A DNA stretch of 64,000 nucleotides from Noviherbaspirillum galbum (lineage in GTDB: Bacteria; Pseudomonadota; Gammaproteobacteria; Burkholderiales; Burkholderiaceae_D), in assembly GCF_010974945.1 (NCBI RefSeq), contig NZ_JAAIVB010000078.1:62001-126000 (forward strand), written 5' to 3'. Below, piece after piece: positions 37,229-46,380 of this stretch; within the stretch, counting starts at the first letter, position 1, and the number at the start of each line of letters is the position of its first letter. The translations under genes and the position numbers were made by a program. The notes beneath the pieces were generated by a model. The model did no database searches, was not told where the DNA came from, and was given only the letters and a program-made list of their open reading frames with translations.

Positions 37229-39451
37229 CTATAAGGCGTGCATGGCGATCGCGCCGCCGCTGAGAACCGAATTGCCCGACAGCGGATCCCTGCCGCCATC
37301 ATCGAGCACCGCGTTGATGTTGGCGCCGGGCCGCTCGGCCGCGAGCGACAGGCGCGCGCCTGGCAGGTCATGCCCCCATCCATGCGGAAGGCTGACGACG
37401 CCTGGCATCATTTCTTCGCTGACCTGCACCACCACGTCGATGCGCGCGCCCGCGCCATCGACGCGTGCCATGCCGCCATCGGTCAGTCCGAGCCGCGCGG
37501 CATCGGACGGATGAACCAGCGCGGTGCAGCGGAAAGCGCCTTTCGCCAGCGTCGGCAGGTTATGCATCCAGCTGTTGCAGGACCTCACCTGTCGCCGGCC
37601 GATGATCACCAGCTCCGGCGCGGGCGCCTCGAGCGCGGCGTCGACGCGCGCCAGGTCGGCCAGCAGCATCTCGGGCGCGAGCTCGATCTTGCCGCTCGGG
37701 GTGCGCAGCAGTTCCGGAATCCGGGGCTGCAAAGGCCCCAGGTCGATGCCGCCCGGAGCATCCATCACCTTGGCGAGGCTGATTCCATCCGGGCGCCTGC
37801 CATACTGGTCGCCGTAGGGACCCATGCGCAAGGCGAAATCGATTTGCCGTTTCGGGCCGTCCAGCCCGGCCGAAGCGGCGAGCACCGCGTCGGCATGCTC
37901 GCCGACGGCACGGCGCACTTCGCCGGCAAAATTTTCGTCTTCCATGCGCAACACGTCGGCGTCCGCGCCCTTCCCTTCGGCGATCGCCGCCAGCCGCAGC
38001 AGGATCTGCCATTCAGGCGGATGCGACGGGTCGCGCGGCAGCACCGCTTCGCTCATGCGCGCCGCATTGCGCCACGCGAACTGCGGAAACGCCACGTCGT
38101 AATGCAGGTCTTCGAGCGGCGACGAGCCAGGCAGGATGACGTCCGCATGGCGGGTGGTTTCGTTGAGATAGATATCCACGCTCACCATGAAATCGAGCCG
38201 GTCCAGTGCGGCGGCGATGCGCGCGCCGTTCGGCGCGGAAAGGACGGGATTGCTGGCAAGCGTGAGCAGCGCGCGCACCTGCCCCTCCCCCGGCGTCTCG
38301 ATTTCCTCCGCCAGGCAAGCCATCGGGAATTCCCCCATGACTTCCGGCGCTCCGGCGACACGGCTCTTTCTGCGGCCGACCGACACGCCCTTGCCGCTCC
38401 CTGGCTTGCCCAGGGTATTGGCGGCGAAGGCCGGCGCCCTGGAAAACATGGCGCCGCCCTCGCGGTCGAGGTTGCCGGTCAACACGTTGATGACATCGAT
38501 CAGCCAGCTGCAGAGCGTGCCGAATTCCTGGGTGCAGGTGCCGATGCGGCCGTACACCGCGGCGCGCTCCGCGCCCGCGATTTCGCGGGCAATGCCGCGG
38601 ATGTCGCTCGCGGACATCGCGCAGCGCGCGGCGATGCGTTCCGGTGCGTAAGGCAGCACCGCCTCCCTGACCGCTTCCATGCCGTTCAGGTGTTCGGCCA
38701 GCCGGCCGGGACGAACCAGCCCTTCGTCGAACAGGGCATGCACCAATCCGAGCAGGAAGAACACGTCGCCGCCGGGCCGGATGAAATGATGTTTGTCGGC
38801 GGCTTCCGCGGTCTCGGTGCGGCGCGGATCGATCACGACGATGCGTCCGCCCCTGGCGCGCATCGCCTTGGCCTTGCCCCGGTAGTCGGGGACCGTCCAT
38901 AGGCTGCCGTTGGAGACCATCGGATTGCCGCCGATGATCAGCAGGTAGTCGCTGCGGACGATGTCCGGCACCGGGAAGGAGAGCCAGTGCCCGAACATCA
39001 GGCCGACCGAGAGCTGCTTGGGCATCTGGTCCAGGGTCGACGCCGAAAACACGTTGCGCGATCCGAGCGCCTTCGCCAGGCGCGAGAAGTACAGCAGCAG
39101 GCCGATCTTGTGCGCCGAGGGGTTGCCGATGGTCAGCGCCACCGCGTCTTTGCCATGCTCGGCCATGAGCGGCGGAAGCCGCCGTTCGATTTCAGCGAAA
39201 GCCTCCTCCCAGCTCGCCTCTTCGAAGCGGCCATTGCGCTTCACCAGAGGCACGCGCAGGCGGTCGGGGTCTTCATGCAAATCCTTCAGGGAGGCGCCCT
39301 TCGGACAGATGTAACCTCGGCTGAAGACGTCTTCCTCGTGGCCGCGGATCGAAATGACGCGGTTATCGCGGATTTTCAATTCCAGTCCGCAGCAGGCTTC
39401 GCAGAGCGGGCAGATGCGGTGGGCGGTGCGTACATCGTCTTGCGGGATCAT
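37229..39451 (-). CDS. Molybdopterin-dependent oxidoreductase, formate dehydrogenase-like
   Basis: The 740-residue protein has an N-terminal 4Fe-4S site (Cys14-x2-Cys17-x3-Cys21 and Cys49 in ICPKG), then the molybdopterin domain (LLIIGGNPMVSNG, VVIDPRRTETA, FIRPGGDVFFLLGL) and a C-terminal molydopterin-dinucleotide-binding domain with RQVRSCNSWMHN and LPHGWGHD. At the place where formate dehydrogenases have a Cys or Sec ligand to Mo, the sequence reads FSASTLDQMPKQ, without Cys. No partner subunits or cofactor genes are adjacent, so it may be a stand-alone cytoplasmic enzyme. It has no Tat signal. Substrate unknown. Confidence 0.88.
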   Translation of the reverse strand: MIPQDDVRTAHRICPLCEACCGLELKIRDNRVISIRGHEEDVFSRGYICPKGASLKDLHEDPDRLRVPLVKRNGRFEEASWEEAFAEIERRLPPLMAEHGKDAVALTIGNPSAHKIGLLLYFSRLAKALGSRNVFSASTLDQMPKQLSVGLMFGHWLSFPVPDIVRSDYLLIIGGNPMVSNGSLWTVPDYRGKAKAMRARGGRIVVIDPRRTETAEAADKHHFIRPGGDVFFLLGLVHALFDEGLVRPGRLAEHLNGMEAVREAVLPYAPERIAARCAMSASDIRGIAREIAGAERAAVYGRIGTCTQEFGTLCSWLIDVINVLTGNLDREGGAMFSRAPAFAANTLGKPGSGKGVSVGRRKSRVAGAPEVMGEFPMACLAEEIETPGEGQVRALLTLASNPVLSAPNGARIAAALDRLDFMVSVDIYLNETTRHADVILPGSSPLEDLHYDVAFPQFAWRNAARMSEAVLPRDPSHPPEWQILLRLAAIAEGKGADADVLRMEDENFAGEVRRAVGEHADAVLAASAGLDGPKRQIDFALRMGPYGDQYGRRPDGISLAKVMDAPGGIDLGPLQPRIPELLRTPSGKIELAPEMLLADLARVDAALEAPAPELVIIGRRQVRSCNSWMHNLPTLAKGAFRCTALVHPSDAARLGLTDGGMARVDGAGARIDVVVQVSEEMMPGVVSLPHGWGHDLPGARLSLAAERPGANINAVLDDGGRDPLSGNSVLSGGAIAMHAL

Positions 39452-39602
39452 GCGCGGTCCTCCAGGGAATGAGGGGCTGGTTGGCGCCGGAAAAGGCGGT
39501 GGCGCTCATATTCTGCATGATGTCAGCCGGAAGCGCAGACGCGCCATTACCCGGGAGGTAATGAAAGGTTGGCGGGCAACCCTGAACCGCATGAAGCGTC
39601 GT

Positions 39603-41213
39603 TTAGTCGGAAGCCGTGAGCCACTCCGGGATGGACTCGTCCATCAGGGAAATGAGGGCGTCGATGACCTCGGGATCGAACTGCGTGCCGCGCCGCTCGC
39701 GCAGGAAGGCGAGCGTGGCTTCCATGGTCCAAGGTTCCTTGTAGGGCCGGCGGTGCAGCAGGGCATCGAACACATCCACCACGGCGACGATGCGGGCCGA
39801 GAGCGGGATGTCCTTTCCCTTCAAGCCGCGCGGATAACCGCGGCCATCGAAGTGCTCATGGTGCCCGCCCGCAATCTGCGCGCCGAAGGTCAGGTAGGTT
39901 TCGCCGTCGACCATCTCGGCGGCCCGCCTCAGGATCTGCTCGCCGACGCTGGCATGCCTTTGCATGATGGTGCGCTCCTCCGGCGTATGGATGCCGGGCT
40001 TGAGCAGGATGTTGTCCGGCGTGGATACCTTGCCGACGTCGTGCAGGATGCTTGCCATGCCGATCAGGTCCATCAGGTGCGGGGTCAGCTCGTCGGCACA
40101 GGCCTGCCGATCATGCAGGCGGCGGGTGATCATGTCGGTGAGCAGCTGCACGCGGCGCACGTGTCCGCCGGTGTCCTCGTCGCGGAATTCCGCAAGATCG
40201 GCGAGAGCGGCGACGGTGGCCTCCTGCGCCTTGCGCAGCTGGCCGAACAGATAGAGGTTGTCGAAGGCGGCGCCGATGCGCTGGCAGAACACCTCCAGCA
40301 GGTTGCGCTGCATGTCCGCCAGCGGCCAGGCCGGGGTGATGGCGATCGCGAATTCATGCCCCTGCTCAGTGTGCACGAACAACACGTCGACCGGATGGCC
40401 GTGCCGGCTCTGCTTCTCGCGGAAGGCGGACAGGATGCCGTTCGTCAGGCAGTGATTGTCCGGCAAGGATTCCACCTCGACCAGGCTGGCATAGTTGCCG
40501 GTGCCCGCGATCACCGTGGGGCCATTCATTCCCGGAACCGTTCCCTTGCCCAGCACGCAGAGCACGCCTTCCGCGCCGACGTCCAGGATGGCGCTGATCT
40601 GCTTCAGGACGCCGGAAGCAAATTCCCGCAGCGACTGTACCTGGTAAAGGTTGCTTGCCCCTTCCAGGATCTTCGCGAGGCCGATGCGGCTGCTCTCGAT
40701 GGTAACGAGGCTCTCGTAGGCACGCAGCGACGCGATTACCATGGTGAACAGCTTCTGCGTCGTCAGTTCGGTCTTGGCCTTGTAGTCGTTGATGTCGTAA
40801 TCGACGATGACGCGCTGCTCCGGCGCCTGTCCGGGCTGGCCGGTGCGCAGCACGATGCGCAGGAGCTGATTGTCGAGTTCGCTGCGGATGCGTTCCACCA
40901 GGCGCAGCCCGGCGTCATCGGTTTCCATGACAACGTCCAGCAGGCACAGCGCGATATCGCGTTCCCGCTGCAGCAAGGCGAAGGCTTCCGCGCCCGAGTA
41001 GGCGCTCAGCAGTTCCAGCGGCTTGCCCTTGAAGGTGACGCCGCGCAGCGCCAGCCGCGTCACGGAATGGACGTCGGCCTCGTCATCGACGATCAGGATG
41101 CGGAAGGGACGCACCTGGATGCCCGGATCGTCGCCGGCGTGCGCGGGTTGGTCCTCCAGCAGCCAGTCGTCGTCGCTTTCTCTCTCGGCAGCCATGATGT
41201 CTCTGGTGTTCAT
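39603..41213 (-). CDS. Response regulator with DUF3369 and HD-GYP cyclic-di-GMP phosphodiesterase
   Basis: The 536-residue protein has a receiver domain (residues about 37-165, with VDDEADV and phospho-acceptor Asp93 in LLDVVMETDD), a DUF3369 segment (about 175-335), and an HD-GYP domain (about 345-530) with ASILHDVGKVSTPDNILLKPG and GGHHEHFDGRGYPRGLKG. All key HD and GYP residues are present, so it should degrade cyclic-di-GMP when phosphorylated. Its start overlaps the end of the kinase gene by 3 bases (ATGA), so the two form a coupled two-component pair. Confidence 0.94.
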   Translation of the reverse strand: MNTRDIMAAERESDDDWLLEDQPAHAGDDPGIQVRPFRILIVDDEADVHSVTRLALRGVTFKGKPLELLSAYSGAEAFALLQRERDIALCLLDVVMETDDAGLRLVERIRSELDNQLLRIVLRTGQPGQAPEQRVIVDYDINDYKAKTELTTQKLFTMVIASLRAYESLVTIESSRIGLAKILEGASNLYQVQSLREFASGVLKQISAILDVGAEGVLCVLGKGTVPGMNGPTVIAGTGNYASLVEVESLPDNHCLTNGILSAFREKQSRHGHPVDVLFVHTEQGHEFAIAITPAWPLADMQRNLLEVFCQRIGAAFDNLYLFGQLRKAQEATVAALADLAEFRDEDTGGHVRRVQLLTDMITRRLHDRQACADELTPHLMDLIGMASILHDVGKVSTPDNILLKPGIHTPEERTIMQRHASVGEQILRRAAEMVDGETYLTFGAQIAGGHHEHFDGRGYPRGLKGKDIPLSARIVAVVDVFDALLHRRPYKEPWTMEATLAFLRERRGTQFDPEVIDALISLMDESIPEWLTASD

Positions 41214-42763
41214 GCAAACTCCTCCTGCGGTGCGGTTGCCGGAAAGCTGATCGTGAAGCGCGTGCCGTGGCCCAGCCGGCTGTCGACCTTCACGGTGCCG
41301 CCAAACTGCTTGGCGACCAGGTTATAGACGATGTTCAATCCGAGGCCGGTGCCGCCATGGCCGCGCTGGGTGGTGAAGAAGGGCTCGAAGATCTTGCTGA
41401 TATTTTCCGGCGCGATGCCCTTGCCATCGTCGGCGAACAGCAATTCCACCTGGCCGGCGCTCTGGCGCGCCCTGATGGTGATCGTTCCCGGCTGCTCCGG
41501 GCCGAAGGCGTGCACCAGGGCGTTCATGATGAGGTTGGTAACGATCTGCGCCAGGGCGCCGGGATAGCTGTCGATCGCGATGTCCTCCGGGCAGTCGACG
41601 AGCACCCGCACCCGGGATTTCTTGATGCGGGGATTGAGGCTGGTCGTGACTTCGTTGAGATAGGCGTGCAGGGTGAAGGAACGTCTCGCCTCGTTGGTCT
41701 GGTCTACCGCGATCTGCTTGAAGCTCTGGATGAGCTGCGCGGCGCGCTCCGCATTGGCCAGGATGAGGCGCGTACTCTCATCCGCGGTCTCGACATATCC
41801 CGCGAGGTCGGATTTCTTCATGCCGCCTTCGCGCATGCGCTCCTGGATCGCGCCGGTGGCTTCACGCAACACCGAGGCGCTTGTGAGGGTGATGCCGACC
41901 GGCGTGTTGATTTCGTGCGCGACGCCGGCGACCAGGCCGCCGAGCGAAGCAAGCCGTTCGGCTTCGAGCAGCGAGGCCTGCGCCATCCTGAGGTCATCGT
42001 AGGCCTTGGCGGTTTCCGCGGAAGCCAGGCGGGCGGACTCCTCCGCCTTGCGGGTCTGGTTGATGATTTCCTTGAGCCGGCGAAGTATGCGGTTGAATGC
42101 CCTCACCAGGTCGCCGATTTCGTCCTGGCGATCCTCGGGAAGTTCGTCGACGTCATGGCTGCTGTCGCTCGCCAGCGTGAACAATCCGCTTTTCAACTGG
42201 CGCAAGGGCGCGAAGACCATGCGCAGGCCCAGCGACAGGGCCACCACGAGCAGCACGTCGAGCACCAGGATTTCTAGGGCCTTGCGCGCCACCGCTTCTT
42301 GCAGGGTGCGGGCGATGGCGGCCCGGCTGAACACGATGCTGACCCGCCCGACCTTGATCTGGTTCGAGCTTGCGCCATTCGTGTCGCGCCGCTGGAAGAG
42401 CAGCGGCGCGTCCACCGTTTCGCCAGCGGGAAGCTTGGTGAGTGCCGCGGTGGTGACGCCGCCGTCGTCTGCCCGCATCTTGCCTGCGAACAGGTTGCCG
42501 GACGTATCGAAGACGCATATCGCGAGCACCTCCGAGGGAAGCATCTCGCCATCCAGCAAGCCATTGATCTTGTCGGTATCGAAGTCCCACAGCGCCAGGG
42601 GCGCGCTGGACTGGAGCCGCGTGAGCAGGCCGCTGCGCAATTCGTCATGCCGGCGCTCGAGGTCGTAGCGCAAGCCATAATAGGAGGACGCGCCCGAAAT
42701 CGCGAGCACGGTCGTCACGATGATGACATACAGCAGGTTGAGCCGAAGGTAGATGCTTCGCAT
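41210..42763 (-). CDS. Sensor histidine kinase paired with the HD-GYP regulator
   Basis: The 517-residue protein has a membrane helix at about 10-30, a periplasmic loop of about 130 residues, a second helix at about 163-185, a HAMP-like linker, a coiled-coil region and a HisKA domain with His283 in VAGVAHEINTPVG. The ATPase domain has NLIMNALVHAFG, DDGKGI and GGTGLGLNIVYNL. It is a class of kinase with an extended helical linker. It is encoded first in a two-gene unit with the HD-GYP regulator, its presumed partner. The signal is unknown. Confidence 0.93.
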   Translation of the reverse strand: MRSIYLRLNLLYVIIVTTVLAISGASSYYGLRYDLERRHDELRSGLLTRLQSSAPLALWDFDTDKINGLLDGEMLPSEVLAICVFDTSGNLFAGKMRADDGGVTTAALTKLPAGETVDAPLLFQRRDTNGASSNQIKVGRVSIVFSRAAIARTLQEAVARKALEILVLDVLLVVALSLGLRMVFAPLRQLKSGLFTLASDSSHDVDELPEDRQDEIGDLVRAFNRILRRLKEIINQTRKAEESARLASAETAKAYDDLRMAQASLLEAERLASLGGLVAGVAHEINTPVGITLTSASVLREATGAIQERMREGGMKKSDLAGYVETADESTRLILANAERAAQLIQSFKQIAVDQTNEARRSFTLHAYLNEVTTSLNPRIKKSRVRVLVDCPEDIAIDSYPGALAQIVTNLIMNALVHAFGPEQPGTITIRARQSAGQVELLFADDGKGIAPENISKIFEPFFTTQRGHGGTGLGLNIVYNLVAKQFGGTVKVDSRLGHGTRFTISFPATAPQEEFA

Positions 42764-42990
42764 CTTTTGCCGTCCACAAGGTTACGGATGATGCCAGTGT
42801 GCCCAACGGCGACTTATTTGTTTCCTATCATTAAGCGTCCCGGCAAAAAACTAATTATTGTTGCGGTATTGGGAGCTGATTCCGGCGCTTGGCAGGATGG
42901 CAACAGCGTGGCCTCGGTCAGCCGTGGAACGTTGGCGGCGCGGCGGTCTCAGACAAAAAGCCGCAATCTCCTGCCCACCTCGTGATCGAC

Positions 42991-44073
42991 ATGTTGCCCG
43001 AGAATTTCCGCGCATCGCGCGAACGCTTCCTCGAACTGGCCCGGCGGGCCGGCTTCCATACGGCGAGCTTTCCCCATGCGGAGGCGGGCGGAAGCCATCT
43101 TTCGACCGACGTCGCCTGCCATGCGCCGCAACCTGGGAAGCCCGTGATCTACCTTTCGAGCGGCACCCATGGCATCGAGGCCTATGCCGGGGCTGCCTGC
43201 CAGTTCCGCTTCATGGAACGCCACGCCGAGCGCTTCGCCGGGGCCGGCCTCGGCTTCGTGCTCATCCACGCTGTCAATCCGTGGGGTTTCGACCAGGACC
43301 GGCGCGTCACCGTGGAAGGCGTCGATCTCAACCGCAACTTCATCGACTTCGAGGCCGGCTTGCCCGCATCGGACTACGCCGCTTTCCACGCGATGCTGGT
43401 GGAACGGTTTCGTCCCTTGCCGGCAGGATGGCGGAACGAGTTGCGCCTGATGTCGGGGGCGCTGACGCGAGCGAAACGGCTGCGGATGCAGGCGGCCATC
43501 ACCCGCGGCCAGCATACCCATCCCGACGGCCTGTTCTATGGCGGCAAGGCAGCGACGGAGAGCCGGCGGATCTGGGAAACCATCATCCGCACCTACCGCT
43601 ATGGCGACGCCCCGGTGGTGCTGCTTGACATCCATACCGGCCTCGGCAAGCCGGGACACGGCGAATTGCTGAGTTATCTCCCGGCGGACGATCCGCGATT
43701 CATCGAGATGAACCGCTGGCTCCACGGCGAATTGCGTTCGATCGCGGAGGACAAGGCGGTGAGCGCGGCGGTGGCCGGCACCCTGACCGAAGGCTTCGAC
43801 CGCCTCGCGGTAGGGGAAAGCCATGCGATCGGACTGGAGTTCGGCACGCGTCCGGCGCTGCCGGTATTGAATGCGCTTCGGCTCGACCACTGGGTGGCGG
43901 CTTACGCGGGCGAGGCTGCAGGCGCGTGGCGTACGCCGGCCCGCCGGGCGATGCGGCGCGCCTTCAGGCCGGATGATGCGCGCTGGCTGGAGGTGGTCCT
44001 GCGCCGCTTCGACGAAGTGGCCGGATGCCTGCACCAGGGCATGCTCGGCAAGCGCCGGCCCGGGGACGCATAA
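42991..44073 (+). CDS. DUF2817 (M14-like) putative zinc carboxypeptidase
   Basis: The 360-residue protein matches DUF2817, a branch of the M14 metallocarboxypeptidase fold. Visible are the zinc-ligand segment SSGTHGIEAYAG, the LNRNF motif after VEGVD, and LLDIHTGLG for a third ligand. No signal peptide is present. The ATG at 42991 gives the family's usual N-terminus (NFRASRERFLELARRAG); no start has a good ribosome binding site, and an in-frame TTG at 42889 is an alternative. A strong terminator follows 1-2 nt after the stop. Peptide or amide substrate unknown. Confidence 0.83.
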   Translation: MLPENFRASRERFLELARRAGFHTASFPHAEAGGSHLSTDVACHAPQPGKPVIYLSSGTHGIEAYAGAACQFRFMERHAERFAGAGLGFVLIHAVNPWGFDQDRRVTVEGVDLNRNFIDFEAGLPASDYAAFHAMLVERFRPLPAGWRNELRLMSGALTRAKRLRMQAAITRGQHTHPDGLFYGGKAATESRRIWETIIRTYRYGDAPVVLLDIHTGLGKPGHGELLSYLPADDPRFIEMNRWLHGELRSIAEDKAVSAAVAGTLTEGFDRLAVGESHAIGLEFGTRPALPVLNALRLDHWVAAYAGEAAGAWRTPARRAMRRAFRPDDARWLEVVLRRFDEVAGCLHQGMLGKRRPGDA

Positions 44074-44074
44074 A

Positions 44075-44103
44075 AAAACAGGCCGGTATTACCGGCCTGT
44101 TTT
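44075..44103. terminator. Strong bidirectional terminator
   Basis: A perfect inverted repeat, AAAACAGGCCGGTA and its complement around a single T, is flanked by an A-run on one side and TTTT on the other. It lies right after the DUF2817 stop and 47 nt past the end of the convergent FtsH-like gene, so it can end both transcripts. Confidence 0.92.
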
Positions 44104-44149
44104 CATTTTCGATGCCCCGCGGTTCGACTTGCGAGGCGTGGCGCGAAGG

Positions 44150-46075
44150 TCACGCCGCCTGCAGCAGGGCGTCCGTGCCGCCCATGTCCTTGAGCAGATC
44201 GAACACCTCGTCCTTCGACAGGACATAACGTTCCAGCAAGGTTTCCTTCAGCGCTTCGATCGGGTAGCGGTAGCCGCGGATGGCATCGAGCGTGCTGGTG
44301 TACAGCTCGTCTGCCTTGGCTTCCACCTGGCGGACCGCTTCGTCATTGGAGGCATCGCCCTTCAGCTGCTTGTAGTCGATCTTCGAACGCGAATACATCG
44401 AAAGGCGGTTCACCATGAGATCGAGCTTGGCGGTGACCTTCTGGATGTCGTTCTGGCTGCCCACGGAAATGCCGCGCGCGCCATAGAACAGTTCTTCCGC
44501 GGCCACGCCGCCGTAAAGCTGCTTGATGTCTTGCTCCATCTCCTCGAGGGTCTGGAGGTTGACATCTTCGCCAGACGACAGGACGTAGCCGAGCGCGCCG
44601 ATCTTGGAGACCGACTCGGTGCTGATCTTCAGCAGGTGCGACTTCTCCTTCACCGCTTCGATAGCGAGGCCCTGGCGCAGGTAAGGATCGATCTGCATGA
44701 AGAAGTGGCCGAGCTCGTGGAGCGCCACGCGTTCGCGCTGCTTGTGCAGTTCGGCGGTGGTGGCACGGTCGGTCAGGCCGATGGTGGAACGCTCGAACGC
44801 GCGGAAGAGCACGTCAGTATCGATCAAGCAGTTTTCATCGATGGCAATCATGCTGGCGCGATCGACGACCGTTTCCAGCAGCGCGGGGCTGAGGTTGGCG
44901 GTGATGTCGGCGACGTAGTTCAGGTTGAGATTGGTCCAGTCGACGCAGCGCTCGTCCTTGCGGGAGAGGAACACATGCAGCAGTTCGCGGCGTTCGGACT
45001 TGTTCGGCAGGCGGAAGTTGATCTTCACCGCGAAGCGCCGCAGCATGGCTTCGTCCATTTCCATGCGCGCATCGTCGAAGTTCGAAGCGACCACCCAGAT
45101 CACGCCGGCGCCCTCTTCGCTCTTCACGCCGTCGAGCAGGCTGAGCAACGTGTTGGCGGTGTCGTCGTCCCATTTCTTGTCGCCGCGGCCGCGGGGCATG
45201 AACAGGCTCTGCGCCTCGTCGAGGAAGATGATGCAGCGGCCTTGGGCGCAGGCTTTCTTGTACATCGCGTTCAGGGCCTTGGAACCGCCGCCGACGAAGC
45301 CCGACTCCAAGCCGGATCCCGACGCCTGGATCAGGGGAATGTTCAGCTTCTTGGCAAGGTAGCCGGCGAGCTTGGTCTTGCCCGTGCCGGCCGGGCCGGT
45401 CAGCATGACATTGAAGGGCTTGTCGATGTTGTGCGACTTGTACAGGTCGCGGTTGCGGATCATCTCTTCGAGGTGAGCCACTTCCTTCTTGATGTCTTCC
45501 ATGCCAATCAGGTCGTCCATGCTGCCCTTCAAGCTGTCAGGCTTGATGACCGAGGCGCTGTGAGTCATGCCGGGAATGCCCTTGCGCATGCCGACCAGCA
45601 CGAAGCCGATCAGGATGAGGCCGATGGCATTGCGGGCGAGAAATGCGCCGGCCTCGGCCAGCATGCCGCTCTGCGCCTGCTCGTCCTGCAGCACCTGCTT
45701 GTTCTTCGACAGGTAGTCGTCGCCGGCGATGGCGTAGGGAATGGCGTTCTTCAGCAGAACTTCCCTTTCGATGTTGGCATGGGATGTGCTGGGGACCTTC
45801 ACCACGTGGATGGTGGCGGCATCCTTGTACTTGAAGACGTAGCGGGGAAACTCGGAAAGCGGCTTGGCCAGGAGCAAGTATTCGAGCCTGTCCTTGTTCG
45901 GAACGATCTTGGTGATTTCCGCGATGTCCTGCGATTGCACCACGGGTGGCGAGACATGAAGCGATATGGGCCGGTACACCAGGGCGGCAACGATGGCCAT
46001 GGTGGCAATGAAGATCAGCAGAACGCTGGCATAGACATTTTTTGCTGGCGGGGAGACGTTGGAATTACCTGACAC
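44150..46075 (-). CDS. Divergent FtsH-like membrane AAA protease
   Basis: The 641-residue protein has a membrane helix at about 14-34, a periplasmic region of about 110 residues, a second helix at about 148-163, an AAA module and a peptidase module, as in FtsH. Walker A is GPAGTGKT (about 226), the pore loop reads FVGGG, Walker B is IIFLDEAQS, and the zinc site HELGH lies near residue 453. The third zinc ligand Asp is in SQNDIQKV. Departures from FtsH are DEAQ rather than DEID, a larger periplasmic part and an N-terminal Pro/Ser stretch. The start is GTG 46075 with AGGA 8 nt upstream. It is probably a second FtsH-type protease rather than the housekeeping one. Confidence 0.88.
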   Translation of the reverse strand: MSGNSNVSPPAKNVYASVLLIFIATMAIVAALVYRPISLHVSPPVVQSQDIAEITKIVPNKDRLEYLLLAKPLSEFPRYVFKYKDAATIHVVKVPSTSHANIEREVLLKNAIPYAIAGDDYLSKNKQVLQDEQAQSGMLAEAGAFLARNAIGLILIGFVLVGMRKGIPGMTHSASVIKPDSLKGSMDDLIGMEDIKKEVAHLEEMIRNRDLYKSHNIDKPFNVMLTGPAGTGKTKLAGYLAKKLNIPLIQASGSGLESGFVGGGSKALNAMYKKACAQGRCIIFLDEAQSLFMPRGRGDKKWDDDTANTLLSLLDGVKSEEGAGVIWVVASNFDDARMEMDEAMLRRFAVKINFRLPNKSERRELLHVFLSRKDERCVDWTNLNLNYVADITANLSPALLETVVDRASMIAIDENCLIDTDVLFRAFERSTIGLTDRATTAELHKQRERVALHELGHFFMQIDPYLRQGLAIEAVKEKSHLLKISTESVSKIGALGYVLSSGEDVNLQTLEEMEQDIKQLYGGVAAEELFYGARGISVGSQNDIQKVTAKLDLMVNRLSMYSRSKIDYKQLKGDASNDEAVRQVEAKADELYTSTLDAIRGYRYPIEALKETLLERYVLSKDEVFDLLKDMGGTDALLQAA

Positions 46076-46380
46076 TGTATGGATCCTGTTCTCAGTTTGA
46101 TGTCAACGCAGCAAAATGCCTCCCGCACGCCTGCGGGATCATTGCTGCCGAGAAGTGATAGGACAGGGCAGCCTCGCTTTGGTTGCGGCGAGTGTGCATA
46201 TTTTTCGCATAGATGCGCAAATTTTCAATTTCGTCATCGCCGGTGCGAGGCTTGATGCCTGTTCCCGTCTGGCGGTGCAAAGCGAATGGAACAAAATTTC
46301 TCTTCATCAGGCCTTGATTACAGCGAGGAAAGCCGACTCGCGGACGAGCCGGACACAAGAAAAGCGAAGGAGGAAAACCC
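46076..46380. other. Divergent intergenic region between the FtsH-like and YihY-like genes
   Basis: No gene is seen in these 305 bases. The centre (46180-46240) is AT-rich and could hold divergent promoters, but no clear -35/-10 pair stands out. The final bases carry the GAAGGAGG ribosome binding site of the YihY-like gene. Confidence 0.5.

Noticed and set aside
37238-41327. Long plus-strand frames opposite the molybdopterin oxidoreductase and HD-GYP genes
   Set aside because: The real minus-strand proteins contain intact iron-sulfur, receiver and HD-GYP motifs, so these are antisense shadows.
43871-46072. A 733-codon plus-strand frame opposite the FtsH-like gene
   Set aside because: The opposite frame has all AAA and zinc-protease motifs; this one has none and runs through a strong terminator.
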